From NCBI GenBank assembly GCA_905236805.1, contig CAJOPH010000072.1, positions 1 to 42,556 of the forward strand: a stretch of DNA of 42,556 nt, read 5' to 3'. The translations under genes and the position numbers were made by a program. The DNA is from an uncultured Eubacterium sp. (lineage in GTDB: Bacteria; Bacillota; Clostridia; Lachnospirales; Lachnospiraceae). The stretch's first letter is position 1. Each line of letters opens with the position of its first letter. Of this stretch, positions 17,538 through 27,867 are shown piece by piece. The notes beneath the pieces are model-generated. The model did not search any database. It was given only the letters and a program-made list of their open reading frames with translations, and was not told the origin of the DNA.

Positions 17538-18976
17538 GCGGTAAATCCCTCCCTGCCAAGGATATAGTCTATAAACTGCCGGGCACACCTTCCCGAATAC
17601 CCCCCGTGTGCGACCTCCCATTTATTCGCCTCTTCCAAAAGCTCATTTTCAGGCATTTTGCAGCCGTTTCTTATGGCAAGGATCTTGACCATTTCCCTGA
17701 ATTCCGTGGAAGATGGCTTTCCATAATAAATCTGCATCCCGAAGCGGGCAGCAAGGGAAGTTTTTTCCTGCACCGTATCAGATGTATGCATGTCTTCGTC
17801 CCTGTCGTTTTTGTCAGATACACTCTCCCTAATAAGGTGCCTTCTGTTCGATGTCGCATAGATAAGGACATTGGAAGGACGAACCTCCAGCCCCCCTTCT
17901 ATAACGGCCTTTAAGTATTTGTAATCGGTCTCAAATTCTTCAAAGGAAAGATCGTCCATGAAAAGAATGAATTTATAGTTTCTTGGCTTTAGCGAGGATA
18001 TTATCCCGTTTATTTCCCTAAACTGGTGCTTATATATCTCTATCACCCTAAGGCCGTCCTTGTAATATCTGTTCATAATGGCCTTTACGGAAGAGGACTT
18101 GCCTGTTCCCGCATCACCGTAGAGAAGGCAGTTGTTGGCAGGAAGGCCCTTAAGGAAGCTTTCCGTATTTTCGATCAGCTTTTGCTTTGCGTATTCATAC
18201 CCGATAAGGTCATCCAAATCCATTGAAGAAACATTTTCAATGGGGATAATGGATGTTTCATCATCACCATCTATCACCCTGAAAGCCTTGTGAAGACCTA
18301 AAGCTCCTACCCCGTAATCCTTATAAAAACCCGTACAGTAGTCCTTAAATTCCATGGCATTATCGGTATTGGCAAGTATCTTTGACAGGTGGACTATGCT
18401 ATCTCTTATGTCAGGGTTAAAGGAGATTACCCCTTCATCGGAAGACCTCCTGTAATTTGCTATCACGGGGTAAAGCATAACACCGCAGGTATCTGCCACC
18501 TGACCCAGCGGATAGTCGAAAAGGGATTTTAAGATCTCAAAATCGTGAAGGGCTATTTCATTGATGCTTCCATCCACCATACCTCTTCCTTCACATGAAA
18601 GGCTGTAGGGGTTTTCGTGTGTCACTATTAAAAATGTCAGGTAATCCTGCCAAAGGTTTCCCTCGAATCCAAACCTCTGGGCATAGTCAATGAGACCTCC
18701 AAACACCTCATAAAACGTGGTCCTTATATCCCAGGCGTCATCATCGTCATCCCAGTCGTCATCATCGTCATCGTCCCAGTCATCATCGTCGTCATCAGGC
18801 AAAATATCATCCTCATAGTCATGTATGATCTCCCATACACTGTCAAAAATCTCCCCCTCTGCAAAGTCCCTGAAAAGTATAAGTTTATCCTCATCGTGCA
18901 TAAACCTGTCAATCTCCTTTATCTTGTGGAATCTGTACTCACCGGATTTGTTTTGAAACATGAAAAATCTAGCCAT
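17534..18976 (-). CDS. AAA-type ATPase, DUF815-like, with Asp/Trp-rich repeat
   Basis: LLYGDAGTGKSSSVKA Walker A, FILFMDDLSFE Walker B, VLIYATSNRRHLI; DDDDDDWDDDDDDDWDDDDDAWD tract. Confidence 0.85.
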   Translation of the reverse strand: MARFFMFQNKSGEYRFHKIKEIDRFMHDEDKLILFRDFAEGEIFDSVWEIIHDYEDDILPDDDDDDWDDDDDDDWDDDDDAWDIRTTFYEVFGGLIDYAQRFGFEGNLWQDYLTFLIVTHENPYSLSCEGRGMVDGSINEIALHDFEILKSLFDYPLGQVADTCGVMLYPVIANYRRSSDEGVISFNPDIRDSIVHLSKILANTDNAMEFKDYCTGFYKDYGVGALGLHKAFRVIDGDDETSIIPIENVSSMDLDDLIGYEYAKQKLIENTESFLKGLPANNCLLYGDAGTGKSSSVKAIMNRYYKDGLRVIEIYKHQFREINGIISSLKPRNYKFILFMDDLSFEEFETDYKYLKAVIEGGLEVRPSNVLIYATSNRRHLIRESVSDKNDRDEDMHTSDTVQEKTSLAARFGMQIYYGKPSSTEFREMVKILAIRNGCKMPENELLEEANKWEVAHGGYSGRCARQFIDYILGREGFTA

Positions 18977-19004
18977 AATATGTAATACCTGTTAAATGTT
19001 ATAC

Positions 19005-19061
19005 CTCAATAAGTATAATCAATAGCACAATCAATAATATGTATCAATGACGCGCATCAAT
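19005..19061. repeat. Five regularly spaced ATCAAT motifs (CTCAAT in the first) in the spacer upstream of the DUF815 ATPase
   Basis: Motif starts 19005, 19018, 19030, 19043, 19056 (spacing 13, 12, 13, 13). Confidence 0.8.
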
Positions 19062-20187
19062 AGTTGCCAAGTATCCTTAAATTTATCGCTTCTTCCCTTA
19101 ATCCCCTTATCGCATTCTTTACCGGGGACTCGGCAAGGTTTCCCTCGAAATCCACAAAGAAGCAGTACTCCCATGTCCTCCCGGGGATGGGACGTGACTC
19201 TATCTTTGACATATTAAGGCCATTGAATATGAAGTGGCCTATCAGCCTGTAGAGGGCTCCCCTCTCATGGGGCAAAAGGAAGGAAATGGATATTTTCCCG
19301 GCATCCTTACGGAATATCCTCTGATTTGTAACCACGATGAAGCGGGTAAAATTTTCATCGTCCAGGCTGATATTTTCCGCCAGAATATCCAGCCCGTAAA
19401 GCTCAGCCGAATGCCTGGATGCTATGGCCGCCTGGTTAAAGAGATTATCCTCCTTTACCTTCTGCGCCGCCATGGCGGTATTTTCGGCTTCCACCTGCCT
19501 CATCCTCCTGTGGGCATCCAAAAATCTTGCGCACTGGGAAAGTCCCTGTGGGTGGGAGTAGACGGTATCTATGTTTTCCAAAGATGATTTGGGAAGCCCT
19601 AAGAGGCAATGCTCTATTTTTACCACGACTTCCCCCACTATATAATTTTCAAACTCGGCCAACATATCGTAATTCTGGGAGACTATTCCGGCCGTGGAAT
19701 TTTCTATGGGAAGAACCCCATAGTCGGCCGCCCCGTCCGCTATAAGATGCATGGCGTCACGGAAGGTCTCTACGTTCACCCTGTCGGTATCTTCCCCAAA
19801 ATACTTGATGAGGGCCATCTCCGAATAGGCACCCTCCACTCCCTGGAAGACTACCCTGACGTCCTTTTTTTTCAAAGAATCCACCGCTATGAAGGGAAGG
19901 TTTCCCTTAGCTCCCCGTTCGGTAAGCTTTTTGTACTGAAGCTTCCTGCTCATGGACATTAACTGTTCGAAGAGTTCCCTTATGCCTTCCCTGTTAAAAT
20001 CATTGGAAGCCATGGCAGATACCTCGGCAATCTTTTGCCTCTCCCTCTCCTTGTCAAATACGGAGCGTCCGTTTGAAATCTTGTATTCGGCCACTTCCTC
20101 ACAAAGTGCCATCCTGTCCTCGAAAAGGGAAACGAGGTTTTTGTCTATATCATCTATCCCTTTTCTTAATTCACTTAAATCTCTCAT
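19057..20187 (-). CDS. pheA: Bifunctional chorismate mutase/prephenate dehydratase
   Basis: N-terminal chorismate mutase helix (LRKGIDDIDKNLVSLFEDRMALCEEVAEYK), prephenate dehydratase VVFQGVEGAYSEMA, LPIENSTAGIV, ACT domain ESRPIPGRTWEYCFFVDFEG. Confidence 0.95.
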   Translation of the reverse strand: MRDLSELRKGIDDIDKNLVSLFEDRMALCEEVAEYKISNGRSVFDKERERQKIAEVSAMASNDFNREGIRELFEQLMSMSRKLQYKKLTERGAKGNLPFIAVDSLKKKDVRVVFQGVEGAYSEMALIKYFGEDTDRVNVETFRDAMHLIADGAADYGVLPIENSTAGIVSQNYDMLAEFENYIVGEVVVKIEHCLLGLPKSSLENIDTVYSHPQGLSQCARFLDAHRRMRQVEAENTAMAAQKVKEDNLFNQAAIASRHSAELYGLDILAENISLDDENFTRFIVVTNQRIFRKDAGKISISFLLPHERGALYRLIGHFIFNGLNMSKIESRPIPGRTWEYCFFVDFEGNLAESPVKNAIRGLREEAINLRILGNY

Positions 20188-20190
20188 ATA

Positions 20191-23100
20191 TTACACCATA
20201 TCAAAAAGCGATATCTGGTTGGTCTCCGGTAGCCCCACCAGGATTCCCAGCTCTTTTAATTTATCCGTCATGGAATTACCGACCTTTGCCCTCTTCCTAA
20301 AGTCATCCATGGAAAGGAAGGGGCCTTCCTTTGCCGCAGTCTCTATATTTACCGCAACGCTCTCCCCGAGGCCGGGTATCGTATCTAAGGAAGGCATGAG
20401 CTTTCCTTCAATCACCCTAAACCTTGTGGATTTTGCCTCGTAGATATCTATCGGGGCAAATTCAAAGCCCCTTTGGTACATCTCATAGACATTCTGCATG
20501 GCATCCATGGTGCCTTCTTCCGCCTGGCTTAGCTCTTTATTGTCAGAGCGCCTCTTGAAATCCTCCATATGGTAGGAAAGCCTGTCCTTCCCCATCGTCA
20601 TTATCTCATAGTCAAATTTCTTCTTTGCCCTTATTGAAAAATACGCCGCGTAATATTGAAGAGGATAATTTATCTTAAACCAGGCTATCCTCCACGCCAT
20701 CATGACATAGGCCGCGGCATGGGCCTTTGGGAACATGTAGGAAATCCTGTTGCACGACCATATGTACCAATCCGGTACACCATTTTTTTTCATCTCCTCC
20801 TCAAACTCACCGGTAAGACCCTTTCCCTTACGGACATTTTCCATGATCGTAAAAGAAAGCTCACTTTCCATACCCTTTCCTATGAGATAAGACATTATGT
20901 CATCCCTGGTACAGATAGCCGTGGATATCGTAGCCTTACCTGCCAGGATAAGGGTCTGGGCGTTGTCCAGCCATACATTGGTCCCGTGTGAAAGACCGGA
21001 TATGCGCACAAGGTCTGCAAAGGTGGAAGGCTTTGTATCCTCAAGCATCCCTATCACGAATTTGGTTCCAAACTCAGGCACCCCCAAAGAGCCTGTGGAG
21101 ACGTTTATGTCTTTCGCGGATACCCCCAGGGCTTCGGGGGATTTGAAAAGGGACATTACTTCCCTGTCATCCAAGGGTATTTCTTTGGCGTCTATATCCG
21201 TCTCATCCTCCAGCATCTTTATCATGGTGGGATCATCATGTCCTAGGATGTCAAGCTTAAGGAGGTTGTGGTCTATGGAATGATAGTCAAAATGCGTGGT
21301 AATTATGTCCACGTCCTTGTTTGCGGGATGCTGTATCGGCGTAAAGGAATAGATGCTTTCACCGTGGGGAAGGACTATTATCCCTCCCGGATGCTGGCCC
21401 GTGGTCCTTCTCACCCCCACGCACCCCTTGAGGAGACGGTTCATCTCGCACTTTCTTTTCTTTATTCCCCTATCCTCAAAATAATTTTTGACAAACCCGA
21501 AGGCATTTTTTTCCGCCAAGGTGCCTATGGTGCCTGCCCTGAAGGTCTGGCCTTTGCCGAATATGACCTCGGTATAGGCGTGTGCCTGTGACTGGTATTC
21601 ACCTGAAAAATTAAGGTCTATATCAGGCTCCTTGTTTCCCTTGAACCCTAAGAAGGTCTCAAAAGGAATGTCAAACCCGTCCTTTAAGAGCTTTTTTCCA
21701 CATACGGGGCAGGGTTTGTCGGGAAGATCGCACCCCGCCCCTCCCGCATGGGCCTTTACCTCATCAGAATCAAAATCCACATAATGGCAGGATGTGCAGT
21801 AATAATGGGGAGGCAGGGGGTTTACCTCCGTGATCCCTGACATCGTGGCCACAAAAGATGAACCCACGGACCCACGTGATCCTACCAGGTACCCGTCATC
21901 ATTGGAATGCTTGACCAGCCTTTGGGCAATAATGTACATCACGGCAAAGCCGTTTGATATAATGGAATTAAGCTCTCTTTCCAGTCTCTCAGTGACCAAA
22001 GCCGGCAGGGGATCCCCATACATGCTCTTTGCCTTTTCATAGCACAAATGCCGCAGCTCCACATCGGAATTTTCTATTACGGGAGGGCATTTGTCGGGAC
22101 GTACCGGAGATATCACGTCACACATGTCCGCTATCATATTGGTGTTTTTTACAACCACCTCATATGCCTTCTCGTACCCCAAATAAGAAAACTCATCCAG
22201 CATCTCCTGCGTCGTATGAAGGTACAAAGGGGGCTGCTCATCCGCATCCTTGAACTTTTGGCCGGCCATGATGATCCTTCTGTAGATTTCATCCTCAGGA
22301 TTAAGGAAGTGGACATCGCAGGTTGCAACCACGGGTTTTTCCAGTTTCTCACCGATGGAGACTATTTTTTTGTTTATCTCCTGCAAGTCTTCCACCGTAT
22401 CTATGCCGTTTCCCTCTTCCTTTAGCAAAAAGGCGTTATTGCCTACAGGCTGTATCTCCAGGTAATCATAAAAGGATGCGGTCTCCGTGACCTCATCATA
22501 TGGCCTGTTATTTACGATCTTTCTGTATAATTCCCCTGCCTCACAGGCAGAGCCTATAATGAGCCCTTCCCTGTATTTTTCAAGGAGGCTCTTTGGAATG
22601 AGGGGACGGGAATTAAAGTACTTAAGATGGGACTCGGAAACCAGCCTGTATAAATTTATCCTTCCTATCTCATTTTTTGCCAGGATTATCACATGGTATG
22701 AATAGAGCTTCTTTATGGAATCATCAGACATATGGGCGGCCCTGTTCATTTCATCCAGGGTATATACGCCCTGTTTGTCAAGCCTTTTGCAAAGCTCTAT
22801 GAATATCTGCGCGGTGCACCGAGCGTCATTTACCGCCCTGTGATGCCCCTCCAGGGGAATCTTTAATTCCTTTGCCACCTGGTCGAGCTTGAAACGCTTC
22901 AGCCTTTGCAAAACAAGCCTTGACATCCCTACGGTATCTACCTCCGTAAAATCATATGGAATGTCAAGATTTTCACAATTGACCCTGATAAAGGAAGTGT
23001 CAAACGACGCATTGTGCGCAACCAAAGAAGATCCCTTACAAAACTCCATAAACTTTGGAAGGATATGGTCTATCGTGTCTGCATCCGATACATCAACATC

Positions 23101-24591
23101 CCGTATTCCCGTCAGCTTTTCTATCGAATATGGAATCGGTGTCTTTGGGTTTACAAAGGTAGAAAATTCATCAACTATTATTCCGTTTTCTACCTTTACC
23201 GCCCCTATCTCTATTATTTTATTTTTCTTTGCGCTAAAGCCCGTGGTCTCTATGTCAAATACCACGTACGAATCCTTAAGGCTTTGGTTTTTGGAATGCT
23301 TCGCTATATTTTCCAGGTCATTTACCAGATATCCTTCACAGCCATATATCACCTTGAAATCAGGGTCTCTTCCCACCATATGGTAGGCGTCCGTAAAGGC
23401 CTGCACCACACCGTGGTCGGTAATGGCCAAGGCCTTGTGTCCCCATTTTTTCGCCTGCGCTATAATGTCTGTAACATCAGATACCGCATCTAAGTTGCTC
23501 ATCTTGGTATGGCAGTGAAGCTCTACCCTTTTTTCCGGGGCTTCATCCATGCGCTCTTTCCTGAAAGGCAAGATCTCCTTTATGCCATAAATCCTGTCAA
23601 ATACAACCTCCCTGTCATAATCAGAATACGAAGCGTTTCCCTTTACGAGGATGGTTTTTCCCCCGGTAAGATAAGGCCTTACGTCATCTGCCTCATGTAC
23701 CTTTGAGAAGATTTTTAAGTTTATGCTGTCTGTATAATCCGTTACGGATATGGTAAAGATTACCTTGTCCCCGCGCCTGGTGGTTATTTCCTCAATATCG
23801 AATATCTCACCCTTTATTACTATATTTTCGATGTCTCCCGTGATCTCGGAAATGGATATTATGCAATCTTCCTGAAAATCCTTCCCATATAAAACATCCG
23901 GATGCTTTGATCTGTATTTTTGCCGTGGTGTCAATTCATTGTCATCAGATAACGCTTCTTTGTCATCAGATGGCGATTTTTTGTCATTAGATGGCGCCTC
24001 TTCTTCATTTGATGTGGGTGGGATGTTTTCATTGTCTTTGGCAACGGACATTTCCAAAGCAGGCTCATTTTCATGCTCTTTTTTTTCAGGCAGATAAAAC
24101 TCCTGCCTTATCTCCACATCCACTCCGCATTTTTCTGCAATTATATGCTTTAACGCACCGGTAAGCTCTTTGGATTTTTCATCCTTCACCACTCCCTTTG
24201 GGATTTTTAGCATCATTATCCTTTCATCGGGAAAGGTGATTTTGCTCTTCCTGTAGAGATAGTAATCGATCCTGCTGGTAAATTTAAGTTCATCCTCTAT
24301 GCTTTTTTTGTACATATCATAGAGGCTCTTAGCGGTATATTGGTCAGACAATGCAAAATGAGGCACTATCTTAAGGTCTATTTTTTTCCACTGGGAAAGA
24401 TTTGCCTTTAGTTCGTCCTCCATCTCCAGTATCGATGAAAACGGGATAAGGTGGGAGCTTTTTATGTGGATTATCATACGGGTCCATTTAGAATCCCTTG
24501 ATATCTTTAGTACCTCTACGTCCTCAAAGATATCCTTTAAGTCCCCCTTGGGTTCATATTTAGGAAATACATCAAGAAAATTCTTAGTCAT
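20191..24591 (-). CDS. polC: DNA polymerase III PolC-type alpha subunit
   Basis: 1466 aa; PHP domain (ELHCHTKMSNLDAVS), inserted DEDD exonuclease (YVVFDIETTGFS), C-family polymerase core (KEPDIDLNFSGEYQ). Confidence 0.98.
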   Translation of the reverse strand: MTKNFLDVFPKYEPKGDLKDIFEDVEVLKISRDSKWTRMIIHIKSSHLIPFSSILEMEDELKANLSQWKKIDLKIVPHFALSDQYTAKSLYDMYKKSIEDELKFTSRIDYYLYRKSKITFPDERIMMLKIPKGVVKDEKSKELTGALKHIIAEKCGVDVEIRQEFYLPEKKEHENEPALEMSVAKDNENIPPTSNEEEAPSNDKKSPSDDKEALSDDNELTPRQKYRSKHPDVLYGKDFQEDCIISISEITGDIENIVIKGEIFDIEEITTRRGDKVIFTISVTDYTDSINLKIFSKVHEADDVRPYLTGGKTILVKGNASYSDYDREVVFDRIYGIKEILPFRKERMDEAPEKRVELHCHTKMSNLDAVSDVTDIIAQAKKWGHKALAITDHGVVQAFTDAYHMVGRDPDFKVIYGCEGYLVNDLENIAKHSKNQSLKDSYVVFDIETTGFSAKKNKIIEIGAVKVENGIIVDEFSTFVNPKTPIPYSIEKLTGIRDVDVSDADTIDHILPKFMEFCKGSSLVAHNASFDTSFIRVNCENLDIPYDFTEVDTVGMSRLVLQRLKRFKLDQVAKELKIPLEGHHRAVNDARCTAQIFIELCKRLDKQGVYTLDEMNRAAHMSDDSIKKLYSYHVIILAKNEIGRINLYRLVSESHLKYFNSRPLIPKSLLEKYREGLIIGSACEAGELYRKIVNNRPYDEVTETASFYDYLEIQPVGNNAFLLKEEGNGIDTVEDLQEINKKIVSIGEKLEKPVVATCDVHFLNPEDEIYRRIIMAGQKFKDADEQPPLYLHTTQEMLDEFSYLGYEKAYEVVVKNTNMIADMCDVISPVRPDKCPPVIENSDVELRHLCYEKAKSMYGDPLPALVTERLERELNSIISNGFAVMYIIAQRLVKHSNDDGYLVGSRGSVGSSFVATMSGITEVNPLPPHYYCTSCHYVDFDSDEVKAHAGGAGCDLPDKPCPVCGKKLLKDGFDIPFETFLGFKGNKEPDIDLNFSGEYQSQAHAYTEVIFGKGQTFRAGTIGTLAEKNAFGFVKNYFEDRGIKKRKCEMNRLLKGCVGVRRTTGQHPGGIIVLPHGESIYSFTPIQHPANKDVDIITTHFDYHSIDHNLLKLDILGHDDPTMIKMLEDETDIDAKEIPLDDREVMSLFKSPEALGVSAKDINVSTGSLGVPEFGTKFVIGMLEDTKPSTFADLVRISGLSHGTNVWLDNAQTLILAGKATISTAICTRDDIMSYLIGKGMESELSFTIMENVRKGKGLTGEFEEEMKKNGVPDWYIWSCNRISYMFPKAHAAAYVMMAWRIAWFKINYPLQYYAAYFSIRAKKKFDYEIMTMGKDRLSYHMEDFKRRSDNKELSQAEEGTMDAMQNVYEMYQRGFEFAPIDIYEAKSTRFRVIEGKLMPSLDTIPGLGESVAVNIETAAKEGPFLSMDDFRKRAKVGNSMTDKLKELGILVGLPETNQISLFDMV

Positions 24592-24597
24592 AATCTA

Positions 24598-25650
24598 CTA
24601 CCATAAGTATCCATCACTTACCAGCTCTTTTTTTAATTCCTCCAAAAGGTCATCTTCCTTAACCTTCCTTAAGACCTTCCCCTTCTTCATGATGATCCCT
24701 TCACCGTTCCCTCCGGCTATCCCGATGTCTGCATCCTTGGCCTCCCCGGGTCCATTGACCGCACATCCCATAACGGCTATTTTTATGGGCTTTTTTATGG
24801 AAAGCGCCATTTTTTCCACCCGGTTTGCCAGGGCTATTAAATCTATCTTTGTCCTTCCGCAGGTGGGGCAGGAAATGATTTCGGCTCCCGTCTTTCTTAG
24901 ATCAAGGGCAGAAAGTATGGTCTTTGCGGCCCTTATTTCCTCCACGGGGTCTCCCGTAAGCGACACCCTTACCGTATCACCTATTTTCTCATTGAGAAGA
25001 ATCCCTAAGCCCACGGCGGATCTAACAGAGCCGTTATATACGGTGCCTGATTCCGTAATCCCTACATGAAGCGGATATGGGGATTTTTTGTCAACCATCT
25101 CATATGCCCTTACACAGAGCATCACGTCGGATGATTTTATGCTTATTACTATATTGTCGTAACCTAAATCCTCTATGATCCTTACCTTATCCAACGCGCT
25201 CTCGGAGAGACCTTCCGGCGTAACCCCGTTATATTTTTCACGTATTTTTTTTTCCAAAGAACCTGAATTTACCCCCACCCTTATGGGAATATTTCTTTCC
25301 CCGGCCTTGTCCACGATTTTTTTAATGCCTTCCGTGCTCCCGATATTCCCGGGATTTATCCTTATCTTATCGGCACCGTTTTCAATGGATTTAACGGCCA
25401 GCCTGTAATCAAAATGTATGTCGCAGACCAAGGGGATATGGATTTTTTTCTTTATTTCCTTTATGGAATCACAAGATTCCATGTCAGGGACCGCACACCT
25501 TATGATGTCGCACCCGGCTTTCTCAAGTTCAAGGATCTGTTTTACCGTGGCATCTGCGTCCCTTGTGTCTGTGTTGGTCATGGACTGGATAAGGATTGGG
25601 TTTTTACCGCCTATTTTTTTATTTCCTATCTGTATTTCTTTTTTCATCAA
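24598..25650 (-). CDS. ispG: 4-hydroxy-3-methylbut-2-enyl diphosphate synthase
   Basis: PILIQSMTNTDTRDADAT, CDIHFDYRLA, RINPGNIG, SCPTCGRTKIDL, MGCAVNGPGEA. Confidence 0.97.
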   Translation of the reverse strand: MMKKEIQIGNKKIGGKNPILIQSMTNTDTRDADATVKQILELEKAGCDIIRCAVPDMESCDSIKEIKKKIHIPLVCDIHFDYRLAVKSIENGADKIRINPGNIGSTEGIKKIVDKAGERNIPIRVGVNSGSLEKKIREKYNGVTPEGLSESALDKVRIIEDLGYDNIVISIKSSDVMLCVRAYEMVDKKSPYPLHVGITESGTVYNGSVRSAVGLGILLNEKIGDTVRVSLTGDPVEEIRAAKTILSALDLRKTGAEIISCPTCGRTKIDLIALANRVEKMALSIKKPIKIAVMGCAVNGPGEAKDADIGIAGGNGEGIIMKKGKVLRKVKEDDLLEELKKELVSDGYLW

Positions 25651-26684
25651 AAAAGATTCCTAATGTCATTTGCCATTATGACGACCATAAGCCCCAGAAG
25701 GATCATAAGCCCCGCAAAATGCACCATGGCTTCTTTTTCAGGATTTACCCTCTTTCCCCGGATAGCTTCAATGATAAGGAAGATAAGCCTTCCTCCGTCC
25801 AGTGCAGGTATGGGCAAAAGATTCATTACGCCAAGGTTTGCGGTAAGGAGTATCGATATGTTCATAAGGTTTACCACTACCGCAAAAATACTGACTTCAA
25901 GGCTTTGTGTATAGGTCTGTCCTATGGTGTTTACTATCCCCACGGGTCCCGAAACATCATTTAATGAGACATTTCCCGTCACCATGAGCTTTAGGCTGTC
26001 TATTGTCACGGCTATCCAGTACTTTACCTCGTAAAAGCTATATCCTATGATCTTTAAGGGATTAACCTTTTTTCTTTCCGAACCTACCACTCCCAAAAGA
26101 TACCTTCCCGACTCCTCGTCATATTTAGGAGAAAGCCGGCAGGTGTTTTTTTCACCGTCCCTTATGTAGGTAATGGTAAGGACATCGTCTGCCTTGCCGG
26201 GATGAAGGGTTAGGTAATTTGAAATATCCCTGTATACCCCTATATGGGTGCCATCTATACCGGTGATCTTATCTCCCTGCTTAAGGCCTGCCTCCATGGC
26301 CGCACTTCCATCCACCACCTCTGAAATATATGGCTCATCTACCCCTATCATGGAAATAAGGACGATAGATAGTAAAAATGCCAGAATAAAATTAAAAAAA
26401 GGTCCCGCAAATACCACCGCCATCCTGGCCCACACGCTCTTTTGGGAGAAGGACTTTGGGTCATCTGAAGCTTCATCCTCACCCGTCATTACGCAGGCTC
26501 CCCCAAAGGGAAGAAGCTTTATGCAATAAAAAGTCTCTCCCTTCTTAAAGCCCACAAGCTTTGGTCCCAAACCCACGGAAAACTCTTCCACCCTTATGCC
26601 ATTTTTCTTTGCCACTATGCAGTGCCCAAACTCATGAAAAATGATTATCAGGCTGAAGATCAAAATAGCTATCACTATACTCAT
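25647..26684 (-). CDS. rseP: Site-2 membrane metalloprotease
   Basis: HEFGH active site, PDZ domain, NLLPIPALDGGR. Confidence 0.95.
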   Translation of the reverse strand: MSIVIAILIFSLIIIFHEFGHCIVAKKNGIRVEEFSVGLGPKLVGFKKGETFYCIKLLPFGGACVMTGEDEASDDPKSFSQKSVWARMAVVFAGPFFNFILAFLLSIVLISMIGVDEPYISEVVDGSAAMEAGLKQGDKITGIDGTHIGVYRDISNYLTLHPGKADDVLTITYIRDGEKNTCRLSPKYDEESGRYLLGVVGSERKKVNPLKIIGYSFYEVKYWIAVTIDSLKLMVTGNVSLNDVSGPVGIVNTIGQTYTQSLEVSIFAVVVNLMNISILLTANLGVMNLLPIPALDGGRLIFLIIEAIRGKRVNPEKEAMVHFAGLMILLGLMVVIMANDIRNLF

Positions 26685-26707
26685 AGATCATTCCCTCATT
26701 CACATAT

Positions 26708-27856
26708 TTACTTTCCTATGTATTCCTTCGCCTCTTCCATTACTCCAAGGATATCATCCACCGAAGGGTTTGCGATGAAAGGCATCTTTTCGATGCATTT
26801 TTCTATCATGTCAGGAATATCCAAAAAACCTATCTTCCCATCAAGGAATTTCCCTACGGCTATCTCATTTGCGGCATTATATACCGCAGGGACATTCCCA
26901 CCCTTTTCCATGGCATAAAACGCAAGTCCAAGACCTTTAAAAACCTTGATATCGGGCTTTTCAAAGGTAAGGCTTCCCAATTCAAAAAGGTCAAGTTCAT
27001 TTTCTTTCATGGGGAGCCTCTTTGGATATGTAAGCGCATACTGGATGGGAAGCTTCATATCAGGAACACCCATCTGCGCTATCACGGCATTATCTTCAAA
27101 CTGCACCGCGGAATGAATGACAGATTCCGGATGTATCATCACCTCAATATCTTTGTAACAGGTATCAAAAAGCCAGCTTGCCTCCATCACCTCAAGACCC
27201 TTATTTACCAATGTGGCTGAATCTACGGTGATCTTTTTTCCCATGTTCCAGTTTGGATGTTTTAAGGCATCCCCGACAGTCACTTTTTCAAGGTCTTTTA
27301 ATGAATATCCCCTGAAAGGTCCCCCCGAACATGTAAGGATTATTTTTTTTATCTTATTTTCCCTTTCCCCGTTAAGGGACTGGAAAATCGCGGAATGCTC
27401 GCTGTCTACGGGGAGTATGGGGACATTTTTTTCTTTTGCAAGGGGCATTATGATATGCCCGGCGCATACCAGGGTTTCCTTGTTCGCAAGGGCAATCTTT
27501 TTTTGGCTCTTTATAGCCCAAAGGGTGGGGAGTATGCCTATCATTCCCACCACTGCGGATAACAGATACTCCGAATCATTGTCACAGGCGCACTCAATAA
27601 GGCCATCCATCCCATAAAGGACCCCTACATCAAGGTCTTTTACCTTATGCTTTAGTTCAAGGGCTTTATCTTCTTCAAATACGCAGACCTTTTTGGGCTT
27701 AAATTCCCTGATCTGTTTTTCCAGCTCCTTTATGTTGCTTTTTGCGGCCAAGGTTTCTACCTTCATTTCAGGATTGTTCCTTACCACTTCAAGACCCTGG
27801 CTTCCTATGGAGCCTGTGGAGCCTATGATTGATATTTTCTTGATTTTCTTAAACAA
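26708..27856 (-). CDS. dxr: 1-deoxy-D-xylulose 5-phosphate reductoisomerase
   Basis: IGSTGSIGSQ, ALANKETLVCAG, LPVDSEHSAIFQ, ILTCSGGPFRGY, HPNWNMGKKITVDSATLVNKGLEVMEA. Confidence 0.97.
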   Translation of the reverse strand: MFKKIKKISIIGSTGSIGSQGLEVVRNNPEMKVETLAAKSNIKELEKQIREFKPKKVCVFEEDKALELKHKVKDLDVGVLYGMDGLIECACDNDSEYLLSAVVGMIGILPTLWAIKSQKKIALANKETLVCAGHIIMPLAKEKNVPILPVDSEHSAIFQSLNGERENKIKKIILTCSGGPFRGYSLKDLEKVTVGDALKHPNWNMGKKITVDSATLVNKGLEVMEASWLFDTCYKDIEVMIHPESVIHSAVQFEDNAVIAQMGVPDMKLPIQYALTYPKRLPMKENELDLFELGSLTFEKPDIKVFKGLGLAFYAMEKGGNVPAVYNAANEIAVGKFLDGKIGFLDIPDMIEKCIEKMPFIANPSVDDILGVMEEAKEYIGK

Positions 27857-27867
27857 GCATTAAGTCC

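Noticed and set aside
17535-17621. ORF-track N-terminal extension of exonuclease III
   Set aside because: MKCISWNVNG at 17537 matches the usual exoIII start and forms an ATGA overlap with the upstream gene; the extension has no family similarity.
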